From NCBI GenBank assembly GCA_029862005.1, contig JAOTYD010000016.1:1-64000 (forward strand): a DNA stretch of 64,000 nucleotides, in the 5' to 3' direction. This document shows positions 18,055-26,635 of this stretch, piece by piece (positions within the stretch are counted from its first letter, which is position 1; every line of letters starts with the position of its first letter). Under the pieces are notes generated by a model, which was not told where the DNA came from, did not search any database, and saw nothing but the letters and a program-made list of their open reading frames with translations. Position numbers and translations under genes: made by a program. Source of the DNA: Gammaproteobacteria bacterium. Lineage in GTDB: Bacteria > Pseudomonadota > Gammaproteobacteria > GCA-001735895.

Positions 18055-19278
18055 TTAAACCACCGAACCCAGCTTGAAGATCGGCAGGTACATCGCGACG
18101 ATTAATCCGCCGACGAGCACACCCAGCACCGCCATGATGATGGGTTCGAGCAGCGAGGTTAATGCGTCGACCGCGTTATCAACCTCGGTCTCGTAAAAGT
18201 CAGCAACTTTAGCCAGCATCGCATCGAGCGAACCCGCTTCTTCACCGATAGACACCATCTGGATCGCCATGTTTGGAAACAGCCCGGTATTGCGCATCGA
18301 GGTTTGCAATTGGGTGCCTTGTGAAACTTCGTCCTTAATCTTCAGGCTTGCATTGTGGTAGATGATATTACCGGTCGCGCCTGCTACTGAATCCATCGCT
18401 TCGACCAGCGGTACACCCGCTGCGGACATGGTTTCCAGCGTGCGCGAAAACCTGGCAATGGCAGACTTGGTGGTGATTTCTCCAATTACCGGGGCTTTTA
18501 ACGCGAATCGATCGAAAGCTTCCTGCATTTTGGGGGAGGTCTTCTTGATCCTGAGCAACAGGTAAACACCACCGGCAATACTGCCCGCAATGACCCACCA
18601 CCATTGCTGCATGAACTCGGATAAATTAATAACAAATTTAGTCAGCGCCGGTAAATCAGCGCCGAATGACTGGAACAGTTCCTCGAACTGAGGTACCACG
18701 AATACCAGCAGAATTACGGTTACGATAAAAGCTACTATCAGTACCGCTATTGGATAGAAAAGGGCCTTTTTGACCTTGGCCTTCAGCGCCTCGACTTTCT
18801 CCTTGTAGGTCGCCAGCTTGTCGAGCATGGTTTCCAGCGCACCCGATTGTTCACCGGCATTGACCAGGTTGATAAAGAGTGGATCGAAATACAGCGGATG
18901 CTTGGAAAGGGCTTCAGCCAAAGACACGCCGCCTTCCACTTCGGATTTGATGGCAAGGATCAGCTTCTGCATCGATTGCTTATCATTGCCCTGCCCAATA
19001 ATTTCAAAAGATTGGACCAACGGCACGCCGGCCTGCATCATGGTTGCAATCTGGCGGGCAAAGATGGCGATATCGGCGGGCTCGGGCTTTGCGGCACCAC
19101 CGAATAACGGCTTCGGCTTTTTCTTGACCTTGAGCGGGTTGATACCCTGTTTGCGCAGTTCATTTTTCGCGAGGGTATCGCTGAGCGCGAATATCTCGCC
19201 TTTTACCTTCGAGCCACCTCGATTGGTGCCCTCGTATGTAAATTCGACTTTTTCTGCTGTTGCTGCTTTCGCTGCCAT
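18055..19278 (-). CDS. pilC: Type IV pilus inner-membrane platform protein
   Basis: The 407-aa GspF-family protein has an N-terminal cytoplasmic arm (VKGEIFALSDTLAKNELRKQ), two T2SSF repeats each with a membrane helix pair (FARQIATMMQAGVPLVQSFE and FSRTLETMSAAGVPLVEAMD), and a C-terminal helix (PIIMAVLGVLVGGLIVAMYL). It converts PilB ATPase work into pilus assembly. Three bases separate it from pilB. Confidence 0.96.
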   Translation of the reverse strand: MAAKAATAEKVEFTYEGTNRGGSKVKGEIFALSDTLAKNELRKQGINPLKVKKKPKPLFGGAAKPEPADIAIFARQIATMMQAGVPLVQSFEIIGQGNDKQSMQKLILAIKSEVEGGVSLAEALSKHPLYFDPLFINLVNAGEQSGALETMLDKLATYKEKVEALKAKVKKALFYPIAVLIVAFIVTVILLVFVVPQFEELFQSFGADLPALTKFVINLSEFMQQWWWVIAGSIAGGVYLLLRIKKTSPKMQEAFDRFALKAPVIGEITTKSAIARFSRTLETMSAAGVPLVEAMDSVAGATGNIIYHNASLKIKDEVSQGTQLQTSMRNTGLFPNMAIQMVSIGEEAGSLDAMLAKVADFYETEVDNAVDALTSLLEPIIMAVLGVLVGGLIVAMYLPIFKLGSVV

Positions 19279-19281
19279 TAC

Positions 19282-20988
19282 TTAGTCCTTTGTTACCCGG
19301 TTTGCTTCTTCAAGGCTGATAAGGCCTTGTTTTACCTTTTTGAGGGCAGATCGACGCAGATCGTCGATGCCTTCTTTTCTCGCCTGATCGGCGAGGTCGA
19401 TCGAGTTGGCGCCGCCCATGATCAGCCGCCCCATTTCCTCTGAAATTCCCATGACCTGGTAAATACCGACCCGGCCCTTGTAGCCACCCGTGCATTTATC
19501 GCAACCCACGGCCTTGTAGATTTTGAAATCTTCACCAAGGTCTTCCTTGGTAAAACCCTCTTTCACCAGGACCTCCTTGGGCAGATCATCCACGGTTTTA
19601 CAATCGCCGCACAGGCGCCTGCCAAGACGCTGCGCGATGATCAGGCTGACCGAGGTCGCGATGTTAAAGGCGGGCACGCCCATGTTCATTAACCGGGTCA
19701 GCGTCTGTGGCGCATCGTTGGTATGTAACGTGGAGAGCACCAGGTGGCCGGTTTGCGCGGCCTTGATCGCGATACCGGCCGTCTCGAGGTCACGAATCTC
19801 GCCCACCATGATGACGTCGGGGTCCTGGCGCAGAAATGCTTTCAAGGCCTCGGCGAAAGTCAGTCCGACCTTGTCGTTCACATTGACCTGGTTGATGCCT
19901 TCGAGATTAATTTCCGCGGGATCCTCGGCGGTCGATATGTTGGTTTCTGGTTCGTTGAGGATATTGAGACCCGTATATAGCGAAACCGTTTTACCACTAC
20001 CAGTTGGGCCGGTTACCAGGATCATGCCGTAGGGATTGGCCAGCGCATCCATGTAAAGCTTTTTTTGTTCGGGTTCGTATCCCAGCGCGTCGATTCCGAG
20101 CTGCGCGCTTGACGGATCAAGAATACGCAGTACCACTTTTTCCCCGAACAGTGTCGGACAGGTGTTAACACGAAAGTCGATGGCGCGCTTCTTCGACAGC
20201 TTGAGCTTGATACGACCGTCCTGTGGTACGCGTCGCTCGGAGATATCCATGCGTGACATGACTTTAACACGGGCGGTTAACTTGGCGGCGATGTTGATCG
20301 GTGGCGATGCGACTTCCGACAAAATGCCATCGATACGATAACGCACGCGGTAGCGTTTTTCGTAGGGTTCGAAGTGTATGTCCGAGGCGCCCTTGTTGAT
20401 CGCATCGAGCAGAATCTTGTTGACGTATTTAACAACCGGCGCGTCTTCGGCGTCGACAGCACTGGCCGCCTGCTGTTCCTCTTCCTCAGCGCCGATATCG
20501 AGATCTGCAAGATCGTCGTCAAGCATATCCTCCATCCCGGTATCCATCGCACTGACTGCTTTTTCGATGAATTCGGCGAGCTGGTCTTCCTGAACCAGCA
20601 CCGGTTCGGTGGAGAGTCCGGTTGCAAATTTGAATTCGTCGAGAGCCTGGGTATTGGTCGGGCTCGAAATTGCGATGAACAGGCGGTTGCCACGTTTGAA
20701 TAACGGTACCGCGTTAAGCTTGCCGATCAGTTTTTCTTCGACCAGGTTGAATGCGCCCATCTCGGTATCCATGACGGATAAATCGAACACGGGCAGGCCG
20801 AATTCCTGCGATGAAATCATCGCTACAACGTTCGACGGCACAATATTCTTCTGCACCAGGTAGCTGCCGAGTTGAATACTTTCCTTATTCGCGTTTTCAA
20901 CCGCCTCGATTGCAGCAGCTTCATCGAGGTGATTATCCATCACCAGCTTGCGCGCGATCCCGGTCAGATTCATGTTGGTTGCGGCCAT
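19282..20988 (-). CDS. pilB: Type IV pilus assembly ATPase
   Basis: The 568-aa extension ATPase has the N-terminal MshE/GspE-N domain (residues about 1-150), Walker A GPTGSGKTVSLYTGL, the Asp-box DPAEINLEGINQV, Walker B PDVIMVGEIRD, the His-box HLVLSTLHTNDAPQ and the tetracysteine CGDC-to-CDKC zinc site. An acidic EEEEQQAA linker separates the domains. The 215 bp upstream contain TATACT near 21040 on this strand, a possible -10, and an imperfect palindrome near 21135-21155. No sigma-54 site is seen there. Confidence 0.97.
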   Translation of the reverse strand: MAATNMNLTGIARKLVMDNHLDEAAAIEAVENANKESIQLGSYLVQKNIVPSNVVAMISSQEFGLPVFDLSVMDTEMGAFNLVEEKLIGKLNAVPLFKRGNRLFIAISSPTNTQALDEFKFATGLSTEPVLVQEDQLAEFIEKAVSAMDTGMEDMLDDDLADLDIGAEEEEQQAASAVDAEDAPVVKYVNKILLDAINKGASDIHFEPYEKRYRVRYRIDGILSEVASPPINIAAKLTARVKVMSRMDISERRVPQDGRIKLKLSKKRAIDFRVNTCPTLFGEKVVLRILDPSSAQLGIDALGYEPEQKKLYMDALANPYGMILVTGPTGSGKTVSLYTGLNILNEPETNISTAEDPAEINLEGINQVNVNDKVGLTFAEALKAFLRQDPDVIMVGEIRDLETAGIAIKAAQTGHLVLSTLHTNDAPQTLTRLMNMGVPAFNIATSVSLIIAQRLGRRLCGDCKTVDDLPKEVLVKEGFTKEDLGEDFKIYKAVGCDKCTGGYKGRVGIYQVMGISEEMGRLIMGGANSIDLADQARKEGIDDLRRSALKKVKQGLISLEEANRVTKD

Positions 20989-21203
20989 AAGCGAAATTTT
21001 TCTATTGGCGGAGTTATTTCCTCGACGAGTAGCTAAAGTATAGCTGGTTTGTTGAGGAATCTAGGACGATTTTAGCTCGAATTGGCGGTATAACAACCCT
21101 ATTTTCGAAATTGTAATAAATTCGAAGAATCAAGCGCTTATCAAAAACGCTTCAATTAGTTTATAAGCAATAGACCGGCCGTCAGACGAACTTTCAAAAG
21201 GAC

Positions 21204-21227
21204 AAAAAAACGGGCCCGAAAGGCCCG
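21204..21227 (-). terminator. Intrinsic terminator of the downstream pilin gene
   Basis: Read on the minus strand, CGGGCC-TTTCG-GGCCCG is followed by seven T residues. It lies 26 bp after the pilin stop and separates the pilin transcript from pilB. Confidence 0.9.
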
Positions 21228-21252
21228 CCTCGAGACTGCAATTGAGCGGTTA

Positions 21253-21705
21253 TCAACTACCCGTACAGTCTATGGCACGACCCAGTTCGGCAGCAGCGTC
21301 GCCGATACAGCCGTTACCCGTAAGATTCCAGTTAATCGCAGCCGCATTAGAGGAATTGGGAGTCAGGGTAATTGCGATCGCGGTTGAAGTAGACTGTACT
21401 GCCGTGGTGGTCAGCGTAATAACCCCGCTAGCCACGGCCATAGCGTTGATATAGTTGATGTCACCCGCTACGGGCGCCGGCGGGATGCCGTTGGTGCCGG
21501 CGTTACAGGCGATAAAAGAGCCCGTCTCCTGTTGACAAATTACAATCGAGGAGCGATAGCTTGAGATTGCAGTCAGTGCGCCGGAAATCTTGGTGCGTTG
21601 GGTATAGTCGGTATATTGCGGGATTGCGACCGCGGCCAAAATGCCAATTATCGCGACCACGATCATTAATTCGATCAAGGTAAAGCCTGAATGACGTTGG
21701 TTCAT
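21253..21705 (-). CDS. pilA: Type IV pilin, second (downstream) copy
   Basis: The 150-aa prepilin has the seven-residue leader MNQRHSG cut before [20 protein letters not shown], with Glu5 of the mature protein present. The body has cysteines at VICQQ and IACN and a C-terminal pair in NGCIGDA and DCTGS, forming a likely disulfide loop. The ATG at 21705 is chosen for the standard leader and a GGTGGGG ribosome site; an upstream ATG (21729) would add eight residues. It shares the [10 protein letters not shown] segment with its neighbour but differs through the middle. No sigma-54 promoter is seen before it. Confidence 0.92.
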   Translation of the reverse strand: MNQRHSGFTLIELMIVVAIIGILAAVAIPQYTDYTQRTKISGALTAISSYRSSIVICQQETGSFIACNAGTNGIPPAPVAGDINYINAMAVASGVITLTTTAVQSTSTAIAITLTPNSSNAAAINWNLTGNGCIGDAAAELGRAIDCTGS

Positions 21706-21884
21706 ATTCTTTACCCCACCTGTGTACATTGGGTTCGGCGTTCATCCACCGATCAATGTCCCGATTGTGTAAAACACGTGCACATCGTTGCGCATCTTAT
21801 TAACAGTTAACACGTCGCTAGATCAGTCAATTTCGAGTTTGCGCGTGTTATTTTTTTGTAATGATTAGTTTATTCAGCGTAGCG

Positions 21885-21908
21885 AAAAACGGGCCTTTGC
21901 AGGCCCGT
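21885..21908 (-). terminator. Intrinsic terminator of the upstream pilin gene
   Basis: On the minus strand, ACGGGCCT-GCAA-AGGCCCGT is followed by TTTTT. It lies 28 bp after the pilin stop and isolates the two pilin transcripts. It closely resembles the terminator at 21204-21227, consistent with duplication of a whole pilin unit. The opposite side has TTTT, so some plus-strand activity is possible. Confidence 0.88.
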
Positions 21909-21935
21909 TTTCCGTATTGCTAAAGCAGGTCTAGC

Positions 21936-22397
21936 TTATGAACCTGTGCAGTTGAGGACGCGTCCAGCTTCTGCGCCAGCATCGCCTTCACAACCGTTAC
22001 CGGTAAGGTTCCAGTTGATCGCAGCGGCATTACCGATATTAGGTGTCAAGGTAAGGCTAATTGCTGCACCAGCAGATTGTCTGGCTGAAGTTGTCAGTGC
22101 AATCACACCGTTAGTAACGTTTGCAGCGTCAACATAGTTAACCTGGCCAACAGCGGCGATAGCGGGAGGGATACCGGTGCCGACAGCGCCAGCATTACAA
22201 CCAGTCAGCGTGCCGAGTTGCTGAAAGCACAGCGCGACAGTTGTCTTATAGGTTGAAACACCAGCCAGGCCACCAGAGAGCTTGGTGCGCTGGGTATAGT
22301 CAGCATACTGCGGGATCGCGATCGCGGCCAGGATGCCGATAATCGCGACAACGATCATAAGTTCGATCAATGTAAAACCAGATTGTTGCTTTTTCAT
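21936..22397 (-). CDS. pilA: Type IV major pilin candidate
   Basis: The 153-aa prepilin has leader MKKQQSG before [20 protein letters not shown], mature Glu5, and a C-terminal disulfide loop between NGCEGDA and NCTGS. ATG 22397 is set by GAGGAAA 8 nt upstream and by leader length; an upstream ATG (22460) falls at the predicted transcription start. It is preceded by a sigma-54 promoter and by pilSR, the classical PilA arrangement, so it is the likely major pilin. The body is low in charge and rich in Ala, Gly and Thr. Confidence 0.95.
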   Translation of the reverse strand: MKKQQSGFTLIELMIVVAIIGILAAIAIPQYADYTQRTKLSGGLAGVSTYKTTVALCFQQLGTLTGCNAGAVGTGIPPAIAAVGQVNYVDAANVTNGVIALTTSARQSAGAAISLTLTPNIGNAAAINWNLTGNGCEGDAGAEAGRVLNCTGS

Positions 22398-22470
22398 TTG
22401 AGTTTCCTCTTGTCTAATAAACTTGGTATTCGATTCAGAAATCGACAAATGCCGTTTCATAGTGTTATCT

Positions 22471-22488
22471 AAGCAATCGTGATGCCAA
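22471..22488 (-). promoter_or_regulatory. Sigma-54 promoter of the upstream pilin
   Basis: The minus strand reads TTGGCATCACGATTGCTT, with GG at -24 and GC at -12 spaced exactly 12 bp apart, matching TTGGCACG-N4-TTGCT. The predicted start near 22461 gives a leader of about 64 nt. PilR, encoded just upstream, is a sigma-54 activator of this promoter class. Confidence 0.85.
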
Positions 22489-22572
22489 CTTTGCCGATAG
22501 AATTTAATCCTTTAAAAACAATGCGTTAGATAATTCGGCGTCAAGACTGGTGTCGATGACGTGGCAAAATCA

Positions 22573-22606
22573 TGACAAAATTGTCAAGTTTTTACATTAA
22601 TTGTCA
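22573..22606 (-). promoter_or_regulatory. Candidate PilR upstream activating sites
   Basis: TGACAA (22573-22578), TTGTCA (22581-22586) and TTGTCA (22601-22606) form a palindrome and a repeat 110-145 bp upstream of the predicted start. PilR of Pseudomonas binds several TGTC-containing sites at a similar distance. The assignment is by analogy. Confidence 0.5.
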
Positions 22607-22631
22607 GAAAACAACCGCTCGTCGGGTAAAT

Positions 22632-23963
22632 TTAGCGTTCCTTCAGGTTTAACTTGTCGATACGGTAGCGCAGTTGGCGCAGCGTGAGACCCAGTGCACG
22701 CGCGGTTGCCGACTGGTTCCAGCGATTATCCTCGAGCGCATTGATAATGTGTTCTTTTTCCATGTTCTGCGTCATTTCACCCAGGCTTTGCTGTTTTTCA
22801 TCATTGTCTGCAGTGATCTCGGGTAGCTGCAGGTCGGCGGTTTCGATCAGTTCGTTCTCGCACAATGCAAGCGCGCGTTCGAGGATATTTTCAAGCTCGC
22901 GCACGTTACCTGGAAACACGTAGTTACTCAACGCGGTCAACGCATCATCGCTGATCTTTACGTTGCTCGCATTTTCATAGTTGTGCTTTTCCACTAGGAA
23001 GTCGGCGAGTTGCGGAATATCCCCGGTGCGCTCGGACAGGGTCGGCACGATGATGCCAATAACGTTGATTCGATAGTAAAGATCCTGTCTGAATGAACCA
23101 TCCGCTACCATGGCATCAAGATCTTTGTGCGAGGCGCTGATAATCCTGACGTCGATCGGTTCTTCCTGTTGCGCGCCGACGGCACGGATCGATTTTTCCT
23201 GGATCACGCGCAGCAGCTTGACCTGCATTGCGAGCGGCAAGTCCGCTATTTCATCGAGAAACAACGTGCCACCATCGGCCGCCTTGAACAATCCCTCGTT
23301 ATCGCTGGTAGCACCGGTAAAACTTCCCTTGAGGTGGCCGAAGAGTTCGCTTTCCATCAGCTCAGACGGAATCGCCCCGCAGTTTACCGCGACGAAGGGT
23401 GCTTCGGCACGCGAGCCCTGCAGGTGTATCTGGCGCGCCACCAGCTCTTTACCGGTACCGGAATCACCGCAGATAAATACCGGTGCCTGGCTGCGGGCGA
23501 ACTTGGCAATCGAGCGCTTGAGTTCGGTCATCGTGCTGGAGTCACCGATGATCTGATACCGGGTATCAGACGTGCTGCTGGAAAGCAGAGGTGAACTCGG
23601 CAGCGTCAGGGCCTTGTCGACCAGCTTGCGCAGCGTTTCCAGCGACACGGGTTTGGAGACAAAATCGAAAGCGCCGCATTTCATCGCCTTGATTGCGAGA
23701 TCGATACTGCCGTGAGCGGTGATCACCGCGGTTGGCGTATTCGGGTAGTGCTGTTGAATGTGTTCGACCAGCGCGATACCATCACCATCGGGTAGTTTCA
23801 TATCGGTTAGACAAAGATCGAAGGCCTCGTCATGCAGCATGCGCGTGGCATTACTGTAATCCTCGGCGCTACGTGTCTCGAGCCCCATGCGCAACAGGGT
23901 TATTTCGAGCAATTCACGAATGTCGGGTTCATCGTCGACGATGAGGACGCGTTGCTTGGTCAT
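22632..23963 (-). CDS. pilR: Sigma-54-dependent response regulator PilR
   Basis: The 443-aa NtrC-type activator has a receiver domain (LIVDDEPDIREL, phospho-acceptor in LCLTDMKLPDGDG), an AAA+ domain with Walker A CGDSGTGKELVARQIH, the sigma-54 loop GSFTGA, Walker B GTLFLDEIADL and a Fis-type helix-turn-helix (QSATARALGLTLRQLRYRID). Its ATG shares one base with the pilS stop. The target promoter lies 150 bp downstream. Confidence 0.96.
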   Translation of the reverse strand: MTKQRVLIVDDEPDIRELLEITLLRMGLETRSAEDYSNATRMLHDEAFDLCLTDMKLPDGDGIALVEHIQQHYPNTPTAVITAHGSIDLAIKAMKCGAFDFVSKPVSLETLRKLVDKALTLPSSPLLSSSTSDTRYQIIGDSSTMTELKRSIAKFARSQAPVFICGDSGTGKELVARQIHLQGSRAEAPFVAVNCGAIPSELMESELFGHLKGSFTGATSDNEGLFKAADGGTLFLDEIADLPLAMQVKLLRVIQEKSIRAVGAQQEEPIDVRIISASHKDLDAMVADGSFRQDLYYRINVIGIIVPTLSERTGDIPQLADFLVEKHNYENASNVKISDDALTALSNYVFPGNVRELENILERALALCENELIETADLQLPEITADNDEKQQSLGEMTQNMEKEHIINALEDNRWNQSATARALGLTLRQLRYRIDKLNLKER

Positions 23964-25585
23964 TATTCGGACTGCCGGTCTAGGTCGGTTGCGAGCGAGG
24001 TCATCTGCAAGATAAAGCTGGTGCCGTTGTGCTCATTGATCTTAGCTGAAATAAATGCATTGTTGAGCTCGCACAGTTGTCCGACGATGTAGAGACCGAG
24101 CCCCGACCCCTGGTGGCTCGTGGTATAAAACGGCTCGAAGATCTGGTCCAGGATATCGCTTTTCATTCCCGGTCCCTGGTCTGCAATTTCAATACATAAG
24201 GGATATGCCTCGGTTTCGAAGACCCGGATCGTAATCGGTTTGCCGTCGTCGCCATGCACGCAGGCATTGGTACAAAGGTTGGTCAGGATCTGGCTCAGGT
24301 GCCCGGAATCGAATTGCAGCACGGGATTTGCCGTTTCGATTTCGAGATTGAAGGTATCCGCGTCGGCCATGCCGGATTGGCAAAAGCGATCGATGAAGAT
24401 CGGCAACCAGCTGTGCAGGTTGATATGTTCTTTCACCGAGGGGCTGCTGCGCGAAATTTTCAGGATGTCTTCAATAATATTGTTAATGCGCAACGTATGC
24501 TGGTTGATGATTTCGATCATGCGCTGGTCCGCGTCGACAAATTCATCGCTTTCATTGAGTAATTCAGCCGCGTAGGAGATTGCCCCGAGCGGGTTCCTGA
24601 TTTCATGTGCGATGCTCGCGGTCAGGTGGCCGAGCGAAGCGAGTTTGGCCTGCTGCATGGTATCCCGAATCGACGATACATCGTTCAGGAATATCATCGT
24701 ATTGGGTTGGCCTTCGCTCTCGAGTTGGCGAAAACTGACCTGGATATTGTCGATTCCGATTTCCGCAGCAGGGGAGGTCGATTTCTGGTCCGCTGTTCGA
24801 CGCCAGTGCTCCAGTGCATCGAGCAGCGTGGGACAGTCTTTTTGCATCGTGATGGATCTCTTGTTGGCAATGTGCAACATGTCCAGTGCCGCCCGGTTGA
24901 TGTGCCGAATCTGATCGTTACGGTTGAGCACGATTACACCGGCCTGCAGGTTTTCGATAATTTCCTGGTTCAACGCTGACAGTAACGCGACGTCACGTTC
25001 GCGTTGCTGAATCAATTGCTCACTGCTACGCACCCGTAAAATCAGGTTATGGGTAACGATTGCGGTTGCGATCAGGCTGGCGCCGAGAATGCCAACCTGG
25101 GTCGAAGTTCCGGTATAACCGGGTATATTAATGACCGAGTAAACGTGCTCGGTCAGCAGGCCAAGTGAAGCCAGCGATGCAAACAGAACGGCCATCGCCT
25201 GCTCGGTGAGTAAGCCGGTGACCGCGACCGAAATAATCAACAACATACCGAGACCACTGGAAATCCCTCCGCAAGCATGCATGAGCAGGATAATCAGCAC
25301 CGTATCACTATAAATCTGCAACGATACCTGGCGCTTGAAGCCGCGTCGTTCGGTCCAGGCCGCAACGATCCACACCAGGGCCAGCACCAGGAAAGCGAAA
25401 CTGGTCCACGAATAGAGTGTCAGGTTGACGATGTTGAGCAGGGGGGAAGGGCTGACGAAGCTCTGGCCGAAAAAAATAGCGGACAGTCCCAGCCGGTAGA
25501 CATTCAGCAGGCGAACTGAAGTCCAGTTCGTCGAGCGTGTCTTGTAACCGCTATCCAGCGGATTATTGCTGGTCAAGGTCTGCAT
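23963..25585 (-). CDS. pilS: Sensor histidine kinase PilS
   Basis: The 540-aa kinase has about six N-terminal membrane helices (residues 30-185), a PAS-like segment (NQEIIENLQAGVIVLNRNDQ), the H-box ASIAHEIRNPLGAISYAAEL, an N-box LTNLCTNACVHGDDG and G-boxes (EIADQGPGM, GSGLGLYIVGQL). In Pseudomonas PilS senses membrane PilA levels and controls PilR. Its start overlaps the 3' end of the preceding PP0621-like gene by 23 bp. Confidence 0.95.
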   Translation of the reverse strand: MQTLTSNNPLDSGYKTRSTNWTSVRLLNVYRLGLSAIFFGQSFVSPSPLLNIVNLTLYSWTSFAFLVLALVWIVAAWTERRGFKRQVSLQIYSDTVLIILLMHACGGISSGLGMLLIISVAVTGLLTEQAMAVLFASLASLGLLTEHVYSVINIPGYTGTSTQVGILGASLIATAIVTHNLILRVRSSEQLIQQRERDVALLSALNQEIIENLQAGVIVLNRNDQIRHINRAALDMLHIANKRSITMQKDCPTLLDALEHWRRTADQKSTSPAAEIGIDNIQVSFRQLESEGQPNTMIFLNDVSSIRDTMQQAKLASLGHLTASIAHEIRNPLGAISYAAELLNESDEFVDADQRMIEIINQHTLRINNIIEDILKISRSSPSVKEHINLHSWLPIFIDRFCQSGMADADTFNLEIETANPVLQFDSGHLSQILTNLCTNACVHGDDGKPITIRVFETEAYPLCIEIADQGPGMKSDILDQIFEPFYTTSHQGSGLGLYIVGQLCELNNAFISAKINEHNGTSFILQMTSLATDLDRQSE

Positions 25586-25790
25586 GTTCTTGACAGCAAT
25601 AAGGTTTTTCCCTGACCAGCAGAATCGAGGACTCGGGCACGTGTACCCCGCAATACTTGCATTGACGTATGTTTTCCGGTTTCCCGGCTTCCAGTTGATC
25701 TGGCTCCGGCGGAGCGCTGAAAAGACGTTTCAGCAACCACAGTAAAATGGCAACAATGATTAACAGGATAACGAGGCGCATCAGGAACAT
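25563..25790 (-). CDS. PP0621-family small membrane protein
   Basis: The 75-aa protein has one N-terminal membrane helix (residues 2-22), a short linker and a small metal-binding-like motif CKYCGVHVPES then YCCQEH. It matches the PP0621 family that precedes pilS in Pseudomonas and relatives. Function is unknown. It overlaps pilS by 23 bp, so the two are probably coupled. Confidence 0.82.
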   Translation of the reverse strand: MFLMRLVILLIIVAILLWLLKRLFSAPPEPDQLEAGKPENIRQCKYCGVHVPESSILLVREKPYCCQEHADLDQQ

Positions 25791-25873
25791 AGAACCAGAA
25801 AAAGAGATGTTTTACTGCAGTAATGATAGCTAAGTCTATGATTAATGCGCTAAAAGAACAAACCGCGAACAAT

Positions 25874-25912
25874 CTCCCGCCGGTCAGGCCTTCGGAGGCC
25901 GGAATTCGGGAG
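25874..25912. other. GC-rich nested hairpin in the dksA upstream region
   Basis: CTCCCG (25874-25879) pairs with CGGGAG (25907-25912), enclosing CCGG/CCGG and GGCC-TTCGGA-GGCC. A further CCCC-AA-GGGG follows at 25913-25922. The 284-bp gap between the PP0621 gene and dksA has no coding frame. The structure stands out from AT-rich flanks and could be an RNA element or terminator relic; the dksA promoter lies 90 bp further on. Confidence 0.4.
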
Positions 25913-26002
25913 CCCCAAGGGGTTGATAAACCCGGTCGGTTCAGCCTTTTGGCCCGCCAATCGGCGATATTTGGTGATTGAAAAAAAAAGTTAACAGGTG
26001 AC

Positions 26003-26031
26003 TTGCCGAACTGAAAAAACGCCCCTATACT
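26003..26031 (+). promoter_or_regulatory. Sigma-70 promoter of dksA
   Basis: TTGCCG (26003-26008) and TATACT (26026-26031) are spaced 17 bp apart. The next bases, TCCCGCCC, make a GC-rich discriminator of the kind found in growth-rate and ppGpp-controlled promoters. Start near 26038, leader about 37 nt. Confidence 0.7.
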
Positions 26032-26074
26032 TCCCGCCCTTTATTGTTAAAGGTCATCAGGGGAGCGCCCATAA

Positions 26075-26581
26075 ATGGCAGTAGCAAGATCCAGAAAAGC
26101 AGCAGCACCCAAAAAAGCAGCAGCACCTAAAAAAGTGGTAAGACCCAAAAAAGCGGTTACACCTAAAAAAGTGACATTATCCAAAAACTACAAGCCGACT
26201 GCGAAAGAAAAATACATGTCTCCGAAGCAACTGGAGTACTTTCGCCAGAAATTGCTGGCCTGGCGTGCGGAGTTGCTGCAGGAGTCCGAGAACACGATTT
26301 CACATTTGAAGGAGGAAAACTGGCAGGAACCCGATATCAACGATCGGGCCTCGCTGGAAACCGATGCTGCCCTGGAACTTCGTACCCGCGATCGTTATCG
26401 GAAGCTGGTAAACAAGATAGACCTGGCGCTCTCGAGGGTTGCCGACGGCACCTATGGCTACTGTGATGATACCGGCGAAGAAATTGGTCTGTTCCGACTT
26501 GAAGCACGGCCCATAGCGACCTTAACGGTCGAGGCCCAGGAAAAACACGAGCGGCTCGAAAAGCAGCGGCGTGACGACTAG
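26075..26581 (+). CDS. dksA: RNA polymerase-binding transcription factor DksA, cysteine-poor with basic tail
   Basis: The 168-aa protein has the DksA coiled coil with the catalytic tip D87-I-N-D90-R-A92 (DxxDxA), and the C-terminal finger fold GYCDDTGEEIGLFRLEARP. The four zinc ligands of classical DksA are reduced to one: C130, T133, T151 and A154. Such proteins are known elsewhere as zinc-independent DksA variants. The first 45 residues add a lysine-alanine-proline tail with APKK-like repeats, unlike E. coli DksA. ATG 26075 has a strong AGGGGAG site. It should potentiate ppGpp control of transcription. Confidence 0.92.
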   Translation: MAVARSRKAAAPKKAAAPKKVVRPKKAVTPKKVTLSKNYKPTAKEKYMSPKQLEYFRQKLLAWRAELLQESENTISHLKEENWQEPDINDRASLETDAALELRTRDRYRKLVNKIDLALSRVADGTYGYCDDTGEEIGLFRLEARPIATLTVEAQEKHERLEKQRRDD

Positions 26582-26610
26582 CCAGTCATCCGATCACCAG
26601 TATTAAAACA

Positions 26611-26635
26611 ACGGCCTGTTACTCAGGCCGTTTTT
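26611..26635 (+). terminator. Intrinsic terminator of dksA
   Basis: ACGGCCTG-TTACT-CAGGCCGT is followed by TTTTG. It starts 30 bp after the dksA stop. It contains the stop codon of the convergent 5'-nucleotidase gene, and the reverse side (TGTTTT) may serve that transcript too. Confidence 0.85.

Noticed and set aside
21706-21884. Sigma-54 or strong sigma-70 promoter before the second pilin
   Set aside because: No GG-N10-GC element was found on the minus strand; a TGTTAATAA extended -10-like sequence lacks a properly spaced -35.
26075-26210. Direct repeats suggesting a small repeat array
   Set aside because: The repeats are in-frame codons for the Lys/Ala/Pro tail of DksA, so they reflect protein composition, not a CRISPR or tandem non-coding repeat.
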